In this document: positions 1 to 8,418 of the stretch, piece by piece | Position numbering within the stretch: the stretch's first letter is position 1 | Layout of the letters: each line of letters opens with the position of its first letter | Source: Bacteroidota bacterium | GTDB taxonomy: Bacteria; Bacteroidota; Bacteroidia; Bacteroidales; 4484-276 | Length of the DNA stretch: 11,328 nucleotides | Assembly (NCBI GenBank): GCA_013203545.1 | Contig: JABMQA010000104.1 | Coordinates: forward strand, 1 to 11,328 | Direction of reading: 5' to 3' | Notes under the pieces: model-generated | The model's input: the letters and a program-made list of their open reading frames with translations, nothing else | Told to the model about the DNA's origin: nothing | The model's database searches: none | Translations under genes and position numbers: made by a program

Positions 1-171
1 CCCCCTCACTACCAACAATAGCTTTGTCATTTCGACTGGAAACACAAGCGTAGCGAAGTGTTGAAAGGAGAAATCTGTAATAAAACAGGTAGTTTTTATA
101 ATAATGCCAGATTGATTTGGGGAAGTTATTTTGACAGGATTACTTGGGTGAATGTTTGCTATTCTGTCCAT
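1..171 (-). pseudogene. HigA-like antitoxin start, disrupted (remnant)
   Basis: Reading the minus strand from the ATG at 171-169 gives MDRIANIHPS, which resembles the opening of HigA-type helix-turn-helix antitoxins (typically M-x-R/K-I-x-N-I-H-P-G-E). After about codon 10 (near 142) the resemblance ends. The frame stays open to the left window edge, but it passes through unrelated sequence and then the palindromic repeat at 24-76, giving residues such as TLVFPVEMTK that look repeat-derived. No helix-turn-helix is visible. It lies 17 bases after the stop of the HigB-like remnant, the usual toxin-then-antitoxin order for higBA. I infer a truncated antitoxin; the match rests on only about ten residues, so the identification depends heavily on the neighbouring toxin remnant. 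Confidence 0.42.
24..76. repeat. Bacteroidetes-type palindromic interspersed repeat
   Basis: The stretch opens with TTGTCATTTCGACTGG and closes with GGAGAAATCTG, enclosing AGCGTAGCGAAG. Inverted arms are visible: ATTTC at 29-33 with GAAAT at 70-74, and AACAC at 41-45 with GTGTT at 58-62. From general knowledge, imperfect palindromes with GTCATTTCGA at one end and GAGAAATCT at the other are scattered between genes in many Bacteroidetes genomes. Only one copy is in this window, so its repetitive nature cannot be shown here. Confidence 0.6.
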
Positions 172-188
172 TTTATATTCTCCGTATT

Positions 189-359
189 TTAATGATAATC
201 CGTAATCTTAACATCGTAAGCGTTATTGTCAATCCAACGAAATACAATCCTCCATTGGTCATTAATCCTGATACTATAAAAATCAGAGCCATGTAGTTTC
301 TCAAGTCGGTTGGACGGAGGAATTCTTAAATCAGACCAATTTTGAGATATGTAACCTTT
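189..359 (-). pseudogene. RelE/HigB-family toxin, C-terminal remnant
   Basis: On the minus strand, codons from 338 to the TAA at 191-189 encode about 49 residues with the hallmark C-terminal half of HigB/RelE-superfamily toxins: DLRIPPSNRLEKLHG, then FYSIRINDQWRIVFRW, and finally AYDVKITDYH at the stop. Intact relatives are roughly 90-110 residues, so the N-terminal half is missing. Upstream the frame is closed by TGA at 362-360 and has no credible start. A second minus frame between about 393 and 340 (KFYDGLDGSQ...) might be a frameshifted piece of the missing part, but this is weak. Such toxins act in the cytoplasm as ribosome-dependent mRNA endonucleases; this copy should be inactive. It sits just before the HigA-like start at 171, divergent from the permease at 400. 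Confidence 0.72.
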
Positions 360-399
360 TCATTTGTGATCCGTCTAATCCATCATAAAACTTCGCTTT

Positions 400-2781
400 A
401 TGATCTGGAATTACATTACCATTGCCCTCAGGAATTTACGGAAAAATAAACTCAACACACTGATTAATATTCTTGGCCTGGCCATTGGATTTTCCGTTTC
501 GTTGCTCATCATGATCTATGTTTTTCACCAGTTGAGCTTCGACAGGTTTAATGAAAATTACGATAACATCTTCCGGCTGACTCTCGAAGGTTCGATGGCT
601 GATGGAAAAATCGTATCAGCAGCCGTGTCAAGCGGGAAGATTGCCGAACTTCTCATCACCAATGTTCCGGAAGCAGAACAGGTCACCCGGATTTATAACT
701 GGGGTGATGATGAAGTATTTGTTGGTGAACAACGATTTACAGAAGACCAGGTGGCATGGGTTGATACAGCGTTTTTCAAAATCTTTACCTATCCATTTCT
801 TAAAGGCAATCCAGGTCTTGCATTAAAACAACCTTTCTCAATTGTGATTTCCGAAAGCCTGGCAAAAAAATATTTTGGTGATGAAGATCCTCTGAACCAA
901 ACCCTGAAAGTATCAAACCATGATTACAAGGTAACCGGCATTATGCAGGACATGCCTCCTAATTCGCACATTTTTTATGATGCCCTGGCCTCATTTTCTT
1001 CACTGGAGCGACCTGATTGGGATGTCACCGAAAATGATGGAATATCATTCCCCACATATCTTCTAATGAAGAATGGTACGGATACCGGCCCGTTTAATAA
1101 CAAAGTTTGTGAACTTGTGGATAAGGCCATGAATGAACGATTTGGCCCGCATGGAATTACGCTGTATAACAGTCTGCAAGCCATGCGCGACATATACCTG
1201 TATTCCAGGTTCAGTTTTTCGGAGGGAAGGACCGGAGATATCCGTAATGTCTACATCTTTTCCTTTTTGGCCTTTTTTGTGATGCTCATCGCTATTTTCA
1301 ATTTCATTAACCTGGTTACGGCTCAATCGGAAAAACGAATGCGTGAAATAGGTTTGCGAAAGGTAGTTGGTGCGCTCAGGACAGATCTTGTCAGGCAGTT
1401 TATCGGCGAGTCGGTTGTAACTGCACTACTGGCATTTATAATTGCCCTGGGATTGAACGAAGTACTGATCAAACAATTTGCGAATCTGCTGGATGAACCC
1501 CTCAGGATCGAATACTGGCATCAGCCGATGTTGTTGGCCATAATTGTACTTTTTGCTGTTTCGGTTGGTATCATATCTGGTATTTACCCATCAATATACC
1601 TTTCGGCACTCAGGCCGGTACTGATTTTAAAAGGATCGGTTACATCCGGCGGAAAATCACATGGGATGCGTAAAATATTGGTCACCCTGCAATTCGCCAT
1701 ATCTGTTTTTCTGCTCATATCGCTGATGTTGTTACACAAGCAGATCAGCTTCATTAAAAACAAAGATCTGGGTTTTGATCGTGAGCATGTGGTTTCAGTC
1801 GAAAGGGTTTCCCGAAAGATCAGGTCGTCACACGAAAGTGTGAAGGCCGAACTTTTACAGAATCCCAATATTCTTTCAGTAACGGCATCACAAAGCGTTC
1901 CGGGTGTGGACCGCAGCGTGCAGAATTGCTATAAAAAAGGTGACGATCCCAAAACTGCAATTATGATCAATGAAAACAGGGTCCAGCATGATTATGTTAA
2001 AACCTTTGGATTACGGATTGTTGCCGGAAGGGATTTCGACCCTGCAATGAAAACCGATACCGCTGCATTTATCATCAATCAAATAGCTGAAAAAAAACTG
2101 GGATTGGATAACCCGGTTGGTCAGGAAGTAAATGTTTGGGATCAGCCTGGTAAGATCATTGGCGTGGTTGAGAATTACAATTTTTTTTCACTCCATTCCG
2201 AAATCGACCCTTTGGTATTATCCATGTATGACTCATGGTTTAACCGGGTTTCCATAAAACTGGCCCCTGAAAATATCAAAGAAACAATGGCTTTTATCGA
2301 AGATGTGTTCAAAAAAGCAGATCCCAATTACACCTTTGAGTACTCATTTGTCAGCGAAGCATTTACTCAAATGTACCGGAAGGAAGACCGTATTAACAAA
2401 CTTATCACCTCTGCCGCATTACTGGCCATTTTAATTTCGATGCTGGGCTTGTATGCCCTGACCTCTTTTACCGTAAGGCAAAAGTTTAAAGAAATCGGTA
2501 TCAGGAAAGCGATGGGATCCTCGGTAGGCAAAATCATAATCATGTTGTTCCGCGACCTCTCCAAATGGATGGTGATTGGAAACGTTATTGCCTGGCCGAT
2601 GGCATTCTGGCTGATCAACAACTGGCTTCAGAATTTTGCATTCCGCATCGAATTGTGGCAAAACTGGTGGATCTTTGTGCTCGCCGGGATGATTGCACTT
2701 ACCATAGGTGCGTTAACTATACTTTATCAGGCACTGGTTGCAGCAAGGGCAAATCCTGTTGATGCTTTGAGATGGGAATAA
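400..2781 (+). CDS. ABC transporter permease, MacB/FtsX type
   Basis: A 793-residue inner-membrane permease of the duplicated FtsX type common in Bacteroidetes. Residues 1-20 (MIWNYITIALRNLRKNK) are the typical amphipathic entry, followed by a first membrane segment at about 21-43. A periplasmic MacB-PCD-like domain covers about 45-270. Three membrane segments follow near 283-308, 335-358 and 377-403, then one at about 427-447. A second periplasmic domain spans about 450-660, and three last segments lie near 668-690, 722-745 and 756-782. Two cytoplasmic coupling motifs are clear: REIGLRKVVGA (315-325) and KEIGIRKAMGSS (697-708). It ends in the familiar NPVDALRWE. No ATP-binding domain is fused and none is encoded nearby, so the partner ATPase must lie elsewhere. 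Family members export lipoproteins, peptides or drugs or do mechanotransmission; the substrate cannot be told. The ATG is chosen because the N-terminus matches the family exactly; no Shine-Dalgarno is visible. It appears intact. Confidence 0.93.
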   Translation: MIWNYITIALRNLRKNKLNTLINILGLAIGFSVSLLIMIYVFHQLSFDRFNENYDNIFRLTLEGSMADGKIVSAAVSSGKIAELLITNVPEAEQVTRIYNWGDDEVFVGEQRFTEDQVAWVDTAFFKIFTYPFLKGNPGLALKQPFSIVISESLAKKYFGDEDPLNQTLKVSNHDYKVTGIMQDMPPNSHIFYDALASFSSLERPDWDVTENDGISFPTYLLMKNGTDTGPFNNKVCELVDKAMNERFGPHGITLYNSLQAMRDIYLYSRFSFSEGRTGDIRNVYIFSFLAFFVMLIAIFNFINLVTAQSEKRMREIGLRKVVGALRTDLVRQFIGESVVTALLAFIIALGLNEVLIKQFANLLDEPLRIEYWHQPMLLAIIVLFAVSVGIISGIYPSIYLSALRPVLILKGSVTSGGKSHGMRKILVTLQFAISVFLLISLMLLHKQISFIKNKDLGFDREHVVSVERVSRKIRSSHESVKAELLQNPNILSVTASQSVPGVDRSVQNCYKKGDDPKTAIMINENRVQHDYVKTFGLRIVAGRDFDPAMKTDTAAFIINQIAEKKLGLDNPVGQEVNVWDQPGKIIGVVENYNFFSLHSEIDPLVLSMYDSWFNRVSIKLAPENIKETMAFIEDVFKKADPNYTFEYSFVSEAFTQMYRKEDRINKLITSAALLAILISMLGLYALTSFTVRQKFKEIGIRKAMGSSVGKIIIMLFRDLSKWMVIGNVIAWPMAFWLINNWLQNFAFRIELWQNWWIFVLAGMIALTIGALTILYQALVAARANPVDALRWE

Positions 2782-2782
2782 G

Positions 2783-2820
2783 GCGGAGAGCGGAGAGCAG
2801 GGAGCGAAGCGCAAAGCGGA
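2783..2820. repeat. Short purine-rich imperfect tandem repeat
   Basis: Directly after the permease stop come degenerate seven-base units: GGAGAGC twice, AGGGAGC, then GAAGCGC and AAAGCGG. Similar GGAGAGC/AAAGCG strings are, in my general experience, frequent intergenic low-complexity sequence in Bacteroidetes. No coding role is seen. Confidence 0.5.
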
Positions 2821-2875
2821 AATCGAATGCAATTGGGAAAGTGTGGAGATGGGATGGGAAAAAACATGACAGCTC

Positions 2876-2897
2876 GAAGTATCTGACAGAGTACTTC
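2876..2897. terminator. Possible hairpin terminator between convergent genes
   Basis: GAAGTATCT pairs with AGA-G-TACTTC: a nine-pair stem with one bulged G and a GAC loop, in the 178-base spacer between the permease and the SNF2 gene. On the plus strand it is followed by TTTT-containing sequence (2901-2904 and 2912-2916) rather than a clean U-tract. On the minus strand a run of six T lies about ten bases beyond. It could serve either gene, but it is AT-rich and weak. Confidence 0.3.
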
Positions 2898-2959
2898 CTG
2901 GTTTTGATGGGGTTTTATGATACTCAGGATTTGATGCTAAGGTTTTTAACCATTAATTC

Positions 2960-5900
2960 CTATAATTTTACCAATTCCGATATTTCTGTATTTGACAAAT
3001 CCCCAATCCATTTTTCGCCGGATGACACGGCAAGGTTTGCTAAATCTTTCTTTTTTTGCAACATTTCATCAATTTTTTCTTCGAACGAATTACGGGTTAT
3101 CAGACGGTAAACCATTACATTCTTTTGCTGGCCTATACGAAAAGCCCGGTCGGTAGCCTGCGATTCAACAGCCGGATTCCACCAGAGGTCGTAATGTATC
3201 ACATGATTGGCCTCAGTAAGGTTTAATCCCGTGCCGCCCGCTTTTATCGACAGAATAAATGTTTTAATGTGATTTTTTTCCTGAAACCCGCTCACCATTT
3301 CATCCCGTTTTTTTCTTGATATTCCGCCATGCAAAAACAGAGGGGAAATTCCAAAATGGTTTTCAATCATTTTTACGAGTATATCCCCCATTTCTTTGTA
3401 TTGGGTAAAGATGAGCACCTTTTCGTTACTTTCATAAATCGATTCCAAAATATTGAGCATCATCTCAGATTTTCCAGAAAGTTTTGGTGAGTAGTCCTCC
3501 TTTTTTAGAAACTGCGATGGGTGATTGCAAATTTGTTTTAATGCAGTCATTAATTTAAACAACAGGCCGGCACGTTTAATTTTACTCCCATCAGATGCTT
3601 CAACCTCAGGAATCATGCTATCGACAACATTTTGGTAAATGGCAGTTTGTTCTTTTGTGAGTGACACAAACCGGTCGTTCTCTATTTTTTCGGGCAGATC
3701 GGTTATTATATTTTTATCTGTTTTGAGTCTTCGCAGGATAAATGGTGATGTGATTTTTTTGAATGTATCGAGTTGTTTTTTGTTATTTTCAAGTTCGATG
3801 GGTGAGGCGAACATATTTTTAAAATATTTGGCGGAGCCTAAATAACCCTTGTTTGCAAAGTCAAAAATACTCCAATATTCAGCCAGTCGGTTTTCGACAG
3901 GCGTGCCGCTCATGGCAACCCTTACGGGGGCTTTTAGCTTTTTCACTGCTTTGGCCTGGTCTGTAACGGCATTTTTAATATTCTGTGCTTCATCAATAAT
4001 CACCACAGCCCATTTTGTCTTTTGGAATTTTGTAATATCTGAGCGCAAAACCCCATATGAGGTAATAACAAGGTCGCAATTATCAGTGGTATATTCGCGG
4101 GCCGGTCCATGGTAAATATGCACGGAGAGCCCGGGGGCAAAATGTTCAATCTCTTTTTGCCAGTTGGTAATAAGTGTGGTAGGGACAACAATTAGTGATT
4201 TTTGTTTATCGAGCCGTTTTTCGAGTTTGAATTGCAGCAACAGCGTGATTACCTGTATTGTTTTACCAAGACCCATGTCATCAGCAATAATGCTACCGAA
4301 CCCTACTGTGGCATTGTTGTACAGCCACTGGAACCCTCTTTCCTGATATGGGCGCAAAGTGGCATTTAGACCTGCGGGCAAGGCTATTTTCTGAGCATCA
4401 AGCAAATCGCGTATTGTCTTTTTTGCTTTGGCCGATATGGATATTTTTGCTTCCTGATACACTTCGGAAAGCGCGGCTTTTAAGAGTTCGGAAGGTGGCA
4501 GTTCTTTTTCGGTATCTAAATTATTTATAAGTGCCCGAATTTCATTTTGGTCGATTAAAACATATTGTCCTTTAATATTTACGATTCCCGACATGCCTTT
4601 TACCAATTCGATAAACTCGTTCACCGGAATGGTTTGGTCACCAATGGCTATCTGCCATTCAAAATCCAGAATTTGGTTGAGGCTAAGAAAACTTCTTTCC
4701 GATTTGGTTTGGTTTTGTTTAAGCATTAAGGATGTTTGTGGCCTGACAAGCTTTTTAAGTGAGTTGGGCAGCAAAACGGATATACCCAAAAGTTTGACTA
4801 CCGGCAGGATTTTTAACAATACTTCGGCAAACCCATCGGAATCGTATAATAATTCATCTTCCCCAAATGAGCTAATCAGTTTTTTGATATCAGTGAAGTC
4901 TCCCGATAGCGAAGCAAGCGATTGCAGCACGGCTGTTTTATTAGCTGCATATTTATCATCAGCAATAAACTCTTTTAAACCTATGGGCGGCTGCAAGCTA
5001 TTCTTACGGTTTTCGATCAGCAGTTCAACGGCAAAAACATTTTCTTCTATAACATCATTGATTTTGATAATTGGCACATAGGTTCTGTTTGAAATGTAAA
5101 AACGACTAAGCCATTGATGTATCGTACCCGGAATTTCAGATTCGCCAAGTATATCAAATTTCTGAGGCTCACCTGCGAAAAACAACATCTCGATTTTATT
5201 GTCAGCATCATACATTCTTGTCGAAAGGCCAACAGATAATTGTATGAAATAGCTGATGAATAACGAAAGAAGGGTAATGGCCTGCTCACGGCTATCGAGA
5301 TACTTAGGCTTGCTTGATGCCTCCATTATCTGAACAAAGCCGGCAGGTATTATTGATTCAAACACGCTCAGCAGGCTTTCAATTTCGTTGTTCCCCATTG
5401 CAGGGACCCATCTTACGATATAGCTGCCATTTGATAGTTTTAACAACTGTGGCACAAAACTGCCCGTTTCTACAATTTTTATACTGAAATGATATGCCCG
5501 GTATAACGAAAGCAACGGTGCCGATAACCGCGTGGAATACTTTAAAGGAATATTGTTTATGAAATCGAATAACGTTTCTATTCCATTTCTGTTTACCGGG
5601 AAATGTTTTTCGTCATCACCCGAAATAAGTATGGTATCTAAATAAAAAGCCTCATTATGAAAGATTATTTCTGCATTATCATATTTTTCGTATTCCCTAA
5701 CGGGGAGTTCATTTTTCTCAAATTCAAGTATCTTTTTAATATATCTGGCAGTGGCTTTGTAATTTTTGCGCAAGACAGGGATAAATGCGCGTTTTGAAAA
5801 GATGGAATTCTCATCCAGTAACGAAAACAGTGTATCCATCATAGGCTGAATTACTGACAGATCGAATGGGCCTGGCTGGTCAATATCTTGCTCATTATTC

Positions 5901-6478
5901 TGTATTGCGGGTTTGACCCGAAACATCTTCGCCATGTTGGGCACTTCCAGTTCTTCGGTTCCTTTCAGTCCTGTTTTTTCCAGTTCCTTTAAAAAATCGA
6001 GCCCATGAAGTTGAAACACAAGAAATGGGTTCCGGTCTATTTCTGCGGAAAGAATATAAATAACCGAGGCAAGGTGTTTACAGGGGACAGCCCAATCAGG
6101 ACAGGAACAGTTCATTTCAAAATCTTTCCATGATGATGGGAAAACCTTGATGTTATTCCTTTCTGCAATCCGGCTCAGTTCGGGTGGAAGCTCCCGGTTT
6201 AGCAGAAGTGATAACAATAGCGGGTCGGTATTTATAGCGGTCATTAGTACATTACTTTCCGCTTTAGAAAATCGCGGGACAGTAATTTCAACTTTATAAG
6301 GCGTACGCCTGCTACCTTTTACTTTTGCATTAATAGCGTTTTCCAGGATTTTTATTTCCTTAACATAGCCGTTGCGGGCATAGCTCCTTCCCCGTGGCAA
6401 CCTGTTCGAATAATCGATATGTGAAAGTGAGTTGAGAAACTGTCCGCCCCACCATGTCCTTCCGTAGTCTGACTCCAT
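2960..6478 (-). CDS. SWIM zinc finger SNF2/Swi2 helicase
   Basis: A 1172-residue cytoplasmic DNA translocase of helicase superfamily 2. The N-terminus (YGRTWWGGQFL, residues 5-15; RLPRGRSYARNG, 26-37) is the usual opening of bacterial SWIM proteins, so the ATG at 6478 is well supported. The SWIM zinc finger is C124-x-C126-x6-C133-x-H135. Residues 150-690 are a long divergent region I cannot assign. The SNF2 motor begins near 705 (LRPYQERGFQWL): Walker A DDMGLGKT (733-740), DEAQ (829-832), SGTP (857-860). The second lobe has GGTGLNLTEA (1081-1090) and QATDRAFRIGQ (1107-1117). All motor motifs look intact, so ATP-driven movement on double-stranded DNA is expected; the target is unknown. The gene starts two bases after the broken BRO-like gene and has no strong Shine-Dalgarno. 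Such helicases are often housekeeping in Bacteroidetes, though SNF2 motors also occur in defence systems such as DISARM; membership in the upstream system is unproven. Confidence 0.92.
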   Translation of the reverse strand: MESDYGRTWWGGQFLNSLSHIDYSNRLPRGRSYARNGYVKEIKILENAINAKVKGSRRTPYKVEITVPRFSKAESNVLMTAINTDPLLLSLLLNRELPPELSRIAERNNIKVFPSSWKDFEMNCSCPDWAVPCKHLASVIYILSAEIDRNPFLVFQLHGLDFLKELEKTGLKGTEELEVPNMAKMFRVKPAIQNNEQDIDQPGPFDLSVIQPMMDTLFSLLDENSIFSKRAFIPVLRKNYKATARYIKKILEFEKNELPVREYEKYDNAEIIFHNEAFYLDTILISGDDEKHFPVNRNGIETLFDFINNIPLKYSTRLSAPLLSLYRAYHFSIKIVETGSFVPQLLKLSNGSYIVRWVPAMGNNEIESLLSVFESIIPAGFVQIMEASSKPKYLDSREQAITLLSLFISYFIQLSVGLSTRMYDADNKIEMLFFAGEPQKFDILGESEIPGTIHQWLSRFYISNRTYVPIIKINDVIEENVFAVELLIENRKNSLQPPIGLKEFIADDKYAANKTAVLQSLASLSGDFTDIKKLISSFGEDELLYDSDGFAEVLLKILPVVKLLGISVLLPNSLKKLVRPQTSLMLKQNQTKSERSFLSLNQILDFEWQIAIGDQTIPVNEFIELVKGMSGIVNIKGQYVLIDQNEIRALINNLDTEKELPPSELLKAALSEVYQEAKISISAKAKKTIRDLLDAQKIALPAGLNATLRPYQERGFQWLYNNATVGFGSIIADDMGLGKTIQVITLLLQFKLEKRLDKQKSLIVVPTTLITNWQKEIEHFAPGLSVHIYHGPAREYTTDNCDLVITSYGVLRSDITKFQKTKWAVVIIDEAQNIKNAVTDQAKAVKKLKAPVRVAMSGTPVENRLAEYWSIFDFANKGYLGSAKYFKNMFASPIELENNKKQLDTFKKITSPFILRRLKTDKNIITDLPEKIENDRFVSLTKEQTAIYQNVVDSMIPEVEASDGSKIKRAGLLFKLMTALKQICNHPSQFLKKEDYSPKLSGKSEMMLNILESIYESNEKVLIFTQYKEMGDILVKMIENHFGISPLFLHGGISRKKRDEMVSGFQEKNHIKTFILSIKAGGTGLNLTEANHVIHYDLWWNPAVESQATDRAFRIGQQKNVMVYRLITRNSFEEKIDEMLQKKKDLANLAVSSGEKWIGDLSNTEISELVKL

Positions 6479-6480
6479 TT

Positions 6481-7182
6481 TTAATTTACTAAATACTGAA
6501 TAGGGTTTATATTGTAGATTTCTACAGTTGTTGCCTCAGCCAACATATTCAACACAAGCTCAAGATTTGTCATATTATCCCGAAGATTTTCTTTCTTCAA
6601 CCCTTTAAGTTTTTTGTATCCTTTAGTTGTAAATCCTGCCCATGCTTTTGTGATTTCATCCGTTAAAATCGCGTATTCCAAACCTTGTTTAATTCCCCGA
6701 TTGTTACATTCATCAGTAAGTTCTTTTCTAACCTCTATGCTTTTCAGACGTTGGTTGATCCACGCTTTTGAGTAGCCTTTTTTCAGATAAGTTTCCATAC
6801 CCCTGTCAAATGCAAGCTCAGGGTCTTCGGTTTCTTCGATGCGTTCGTAACCTACCTTCGCCAACCAAATTTAAAAAGGTTCAGCTTTGGGGGATGGGAT
6901 AGATTGAATTAGCCGTAATATCTGCCCGGTATCAGCCACATCAGTTTTATAGAACTTTCCATTTGCCGAAAGCATTTTCAACTGTCCGATTTTTTCGGAC
7001 AGTTCACTTCCCTCATCTTTCAGTTTCTTTTTTAAATCGCCCCCGTACTTTCTGGCACAAGAATTATCAGCTAAAACGCCAATTACATCAACAATGGAGA
7101 AGTACCATTTTTCCTGATCTTCATCCCACTGCACCCTTACTTTTTGATCGTGGAATAGTTTGATTGCTTTTTCTTTGGTCAT
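6481..7182 (-). pseudogene. BRO/DinD-family protein, broken by in-frame TAA and truncated
   Basis: Two halves of one reading frame. The 5' half (ATG at 7182) encodes 103 residues with a BRO-N-like domain: KWYFSIVDVIGVLAD near 25-39 and KTDVADTGQILRLIQSIPSP near 79-98. It ends in AEPF followed by TAA at 6873-6871. The same frame then continues IWLAKVGYERIEETEDPELA and GYSKAWINQRLKSIEVRKEL to a stop at 6481. In relatives the position of the TAA is normally a lysine inside AEPFKLWLA, so a single AAA-to-TAA change explains it. The usual DEW after KELT reads DEC. The C-terminus departs from the family after NMLAEATTVEI and ends YNINPIQYLVN, lacking the roughly 60-residue tail of relatives, which suggests a 3' deletion next to the SNF2 start. 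BRO-type proteins are associated with phages and DNA damage and are thought to bind DNA. A sequencing error at the TAA cannot be excluded. Confidence 0.8.
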
Positions 7183-7233
7183 GGATTGTTGAGTTTATTC
7201 AAATGCTGATTTTGGTTGAAATGACGTTTAAAG

Positions 7234-8418
7234 TTATCCGATCGCTTCTTTTGGCATTCGAGGGAAACCTTGTCTTTGCATATATGCAGCGTACTTCTGT
7301 TGTATTCTTGTAATAAAAGGAGGCATTAACCGACCAATTCTATCATCTTTAATTTCGGAATATTTGAACTTTATCAATTCATTGAATCTGAAATCAATTG
7401 CTTCTCCATGATTTATCGGAAAAACTATTGTGTTTGTGTCTTGCTCACTGATTAATCCATAATCCTCATTGTAATACTTCTTCATTTTCTCTTTACTTAG
7501 CTTACTTCCTTTAACGCAATACAATTCGATGTCAAAAATTTCCGTGACAATTCTTGCAATACAATCGCACTGTGGTCTAACATTAAGGTAATATTTGCCA
7601 CCTTTTTTGAATATGTCACCAGTATACACATAATTAGTATTTAGAAGCTCTTTCCTAATGAACCTTTCTCCTTCGATAACTCTTCTAATGTCCCCTGAAC
7701 TTGATTCTCCAGGTTCATCCATAATTGTGTCATCAAAATTGAAATCAGTCATTAATGAAACCAGGTTTTTTGAAATTAGGTTTCCTAATTCGCTTGGAGT
7801 ATCAACATTATCTTTTGAATAAATCTTCCATAAAATTGTTGCCCAGTGAGGACTTATGTTATATAATTCCCAAAATAAAACACTTTTGGCTTTGCTATTT
7901 ATTATTTCCCATTCTTTTAATACATAAACAGAAGGCATTTCTTTTATCCATTTTTCTATCTCCTCGAATAACAAGTTCTCATTTTTATCATCAATAAGGT
8001 CTGATTTCTGCTTGACGAAAATATGATTTCTCTTTTCTTTATTATAAATTCCAGCCTGCACAAGATGGTTTATTATTGAATCCGGTTGTTCATTACTAAA
8101 AATAAAGATTGGAACAAATGCTATCGCATTTATTTTTCTAATAAAATCAATATTAGCTCTTATAAAAGGAGTCGTGTCAATTGCTAAGCCAGGTATTGGT
8201 TTTTTAAATAGTTCCCAATCAAGTAAGATGAAATTTATGTTTTTGAAATGCTTTATACTTTCATCATCAGGAAGATCATAATATTCCAATATTGGAATAT
8301 TTTTACGTTGGATATTTTCCTTTATCTTCCATATTAAATCTTCTTTTCTGGTTTCACTTTCCAATGCATCATCTATTATGATACATACACCAGAAAACAA
8401 TTCTAAAATATCAGTCAT
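7234..8418 (-). CDS. Atypical response regulator: receiver plus unknown C-terminal domain
   Basis: 394 residues from the ATG at 8418, which overlaps the kinase stop as ATGACTGA. A longer reading from 8532 would run far into the kinase gene, and its first 38 residues look like out-of-frame sequence. An ATG at 8427 is possible. The receiver (about 8-160) carries all canonical residues: acidic pair D16-D17 after CIII, phospho-acceptor D67 in FILLDW, S108 in FIFS and K136 in FVKQ. It is longer than the usual 120 residues. Residues 165-394 have no DNA-binding or enzymatic fold I can name. Visible landmarks are NVRPQCDC (279-286), DFRF (342-345) and a C-terminal PPFITRIQQKYAAYMQRQGF (366-385). No membrane segment is seen. 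By position it should receive phosphate from the preceding kinase, with the C-terminal part as output. The function of that output is unknown; it could be an effector, a regulator or a DNA-binding part. Confidence 0.82.
   Translation of the reverse strand: MTDILELFSGVCIIIDDALESETRKEDLIWKIKENIQRKNIPILEYYDLPDDESIKHFKNINFILLDWELFKKPIPGLAIDTTPFIRANIDFIRKINAIAFVPIFIFSNEQPDSIINHLVQAGIYNKEKRNHIFVKQKSDLIDDKNENLLFEEIEKWIKEMPSVYVLKEWEIINSKAKSVLFWELYNISPHWATILWKIYSKDNVDTPSELGNLISKNLVSLMTDFNFDDTIMDEPGESSSGDIRRVIEGERFIRKELLNTNYVYTGDIFKKGGKYYLNVRPQCDCIARIVTEIFDIELYCVKGSKLSKEKMKKYYNEDYGLISEQDTNTIVFPINHGEAIDFRFNELIKFKYSEIKDDRIGRLMPPFITRIQQKYAAYMQRQGFPRMPKEAIG

Noticed and set aside
2772..3110. 112-residue plus-strand frame after the permease
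   Set aside because: It begins inside the permease end, passes through the purine-rich repeat and finishes antisense to the SNF2 C-terminus; its sequence is low-complexity and reverse-coding.
4593..5081. 162-residue open frame on the plus strand
   Set aside because: It is fully antisense to the SNF2 gene, has no recognisable motif and no sign of a ribosome site.
6481..6864. Separate 127-residue gene starting with TTG at 6864
   Set aside because: The TTG is an internal leucine of the same frame as the upstream 103-residue piece. The sequence simply continues the BRO/DinD-like protein past a TAA.
6871..6873. Programmed readthrough or recoding at the in-frame TAA
   Set aside because: No recoding context or downstream structure was recognised, and the gene also lacks its C-terminus, so ordinary decay is the simpler explanation.
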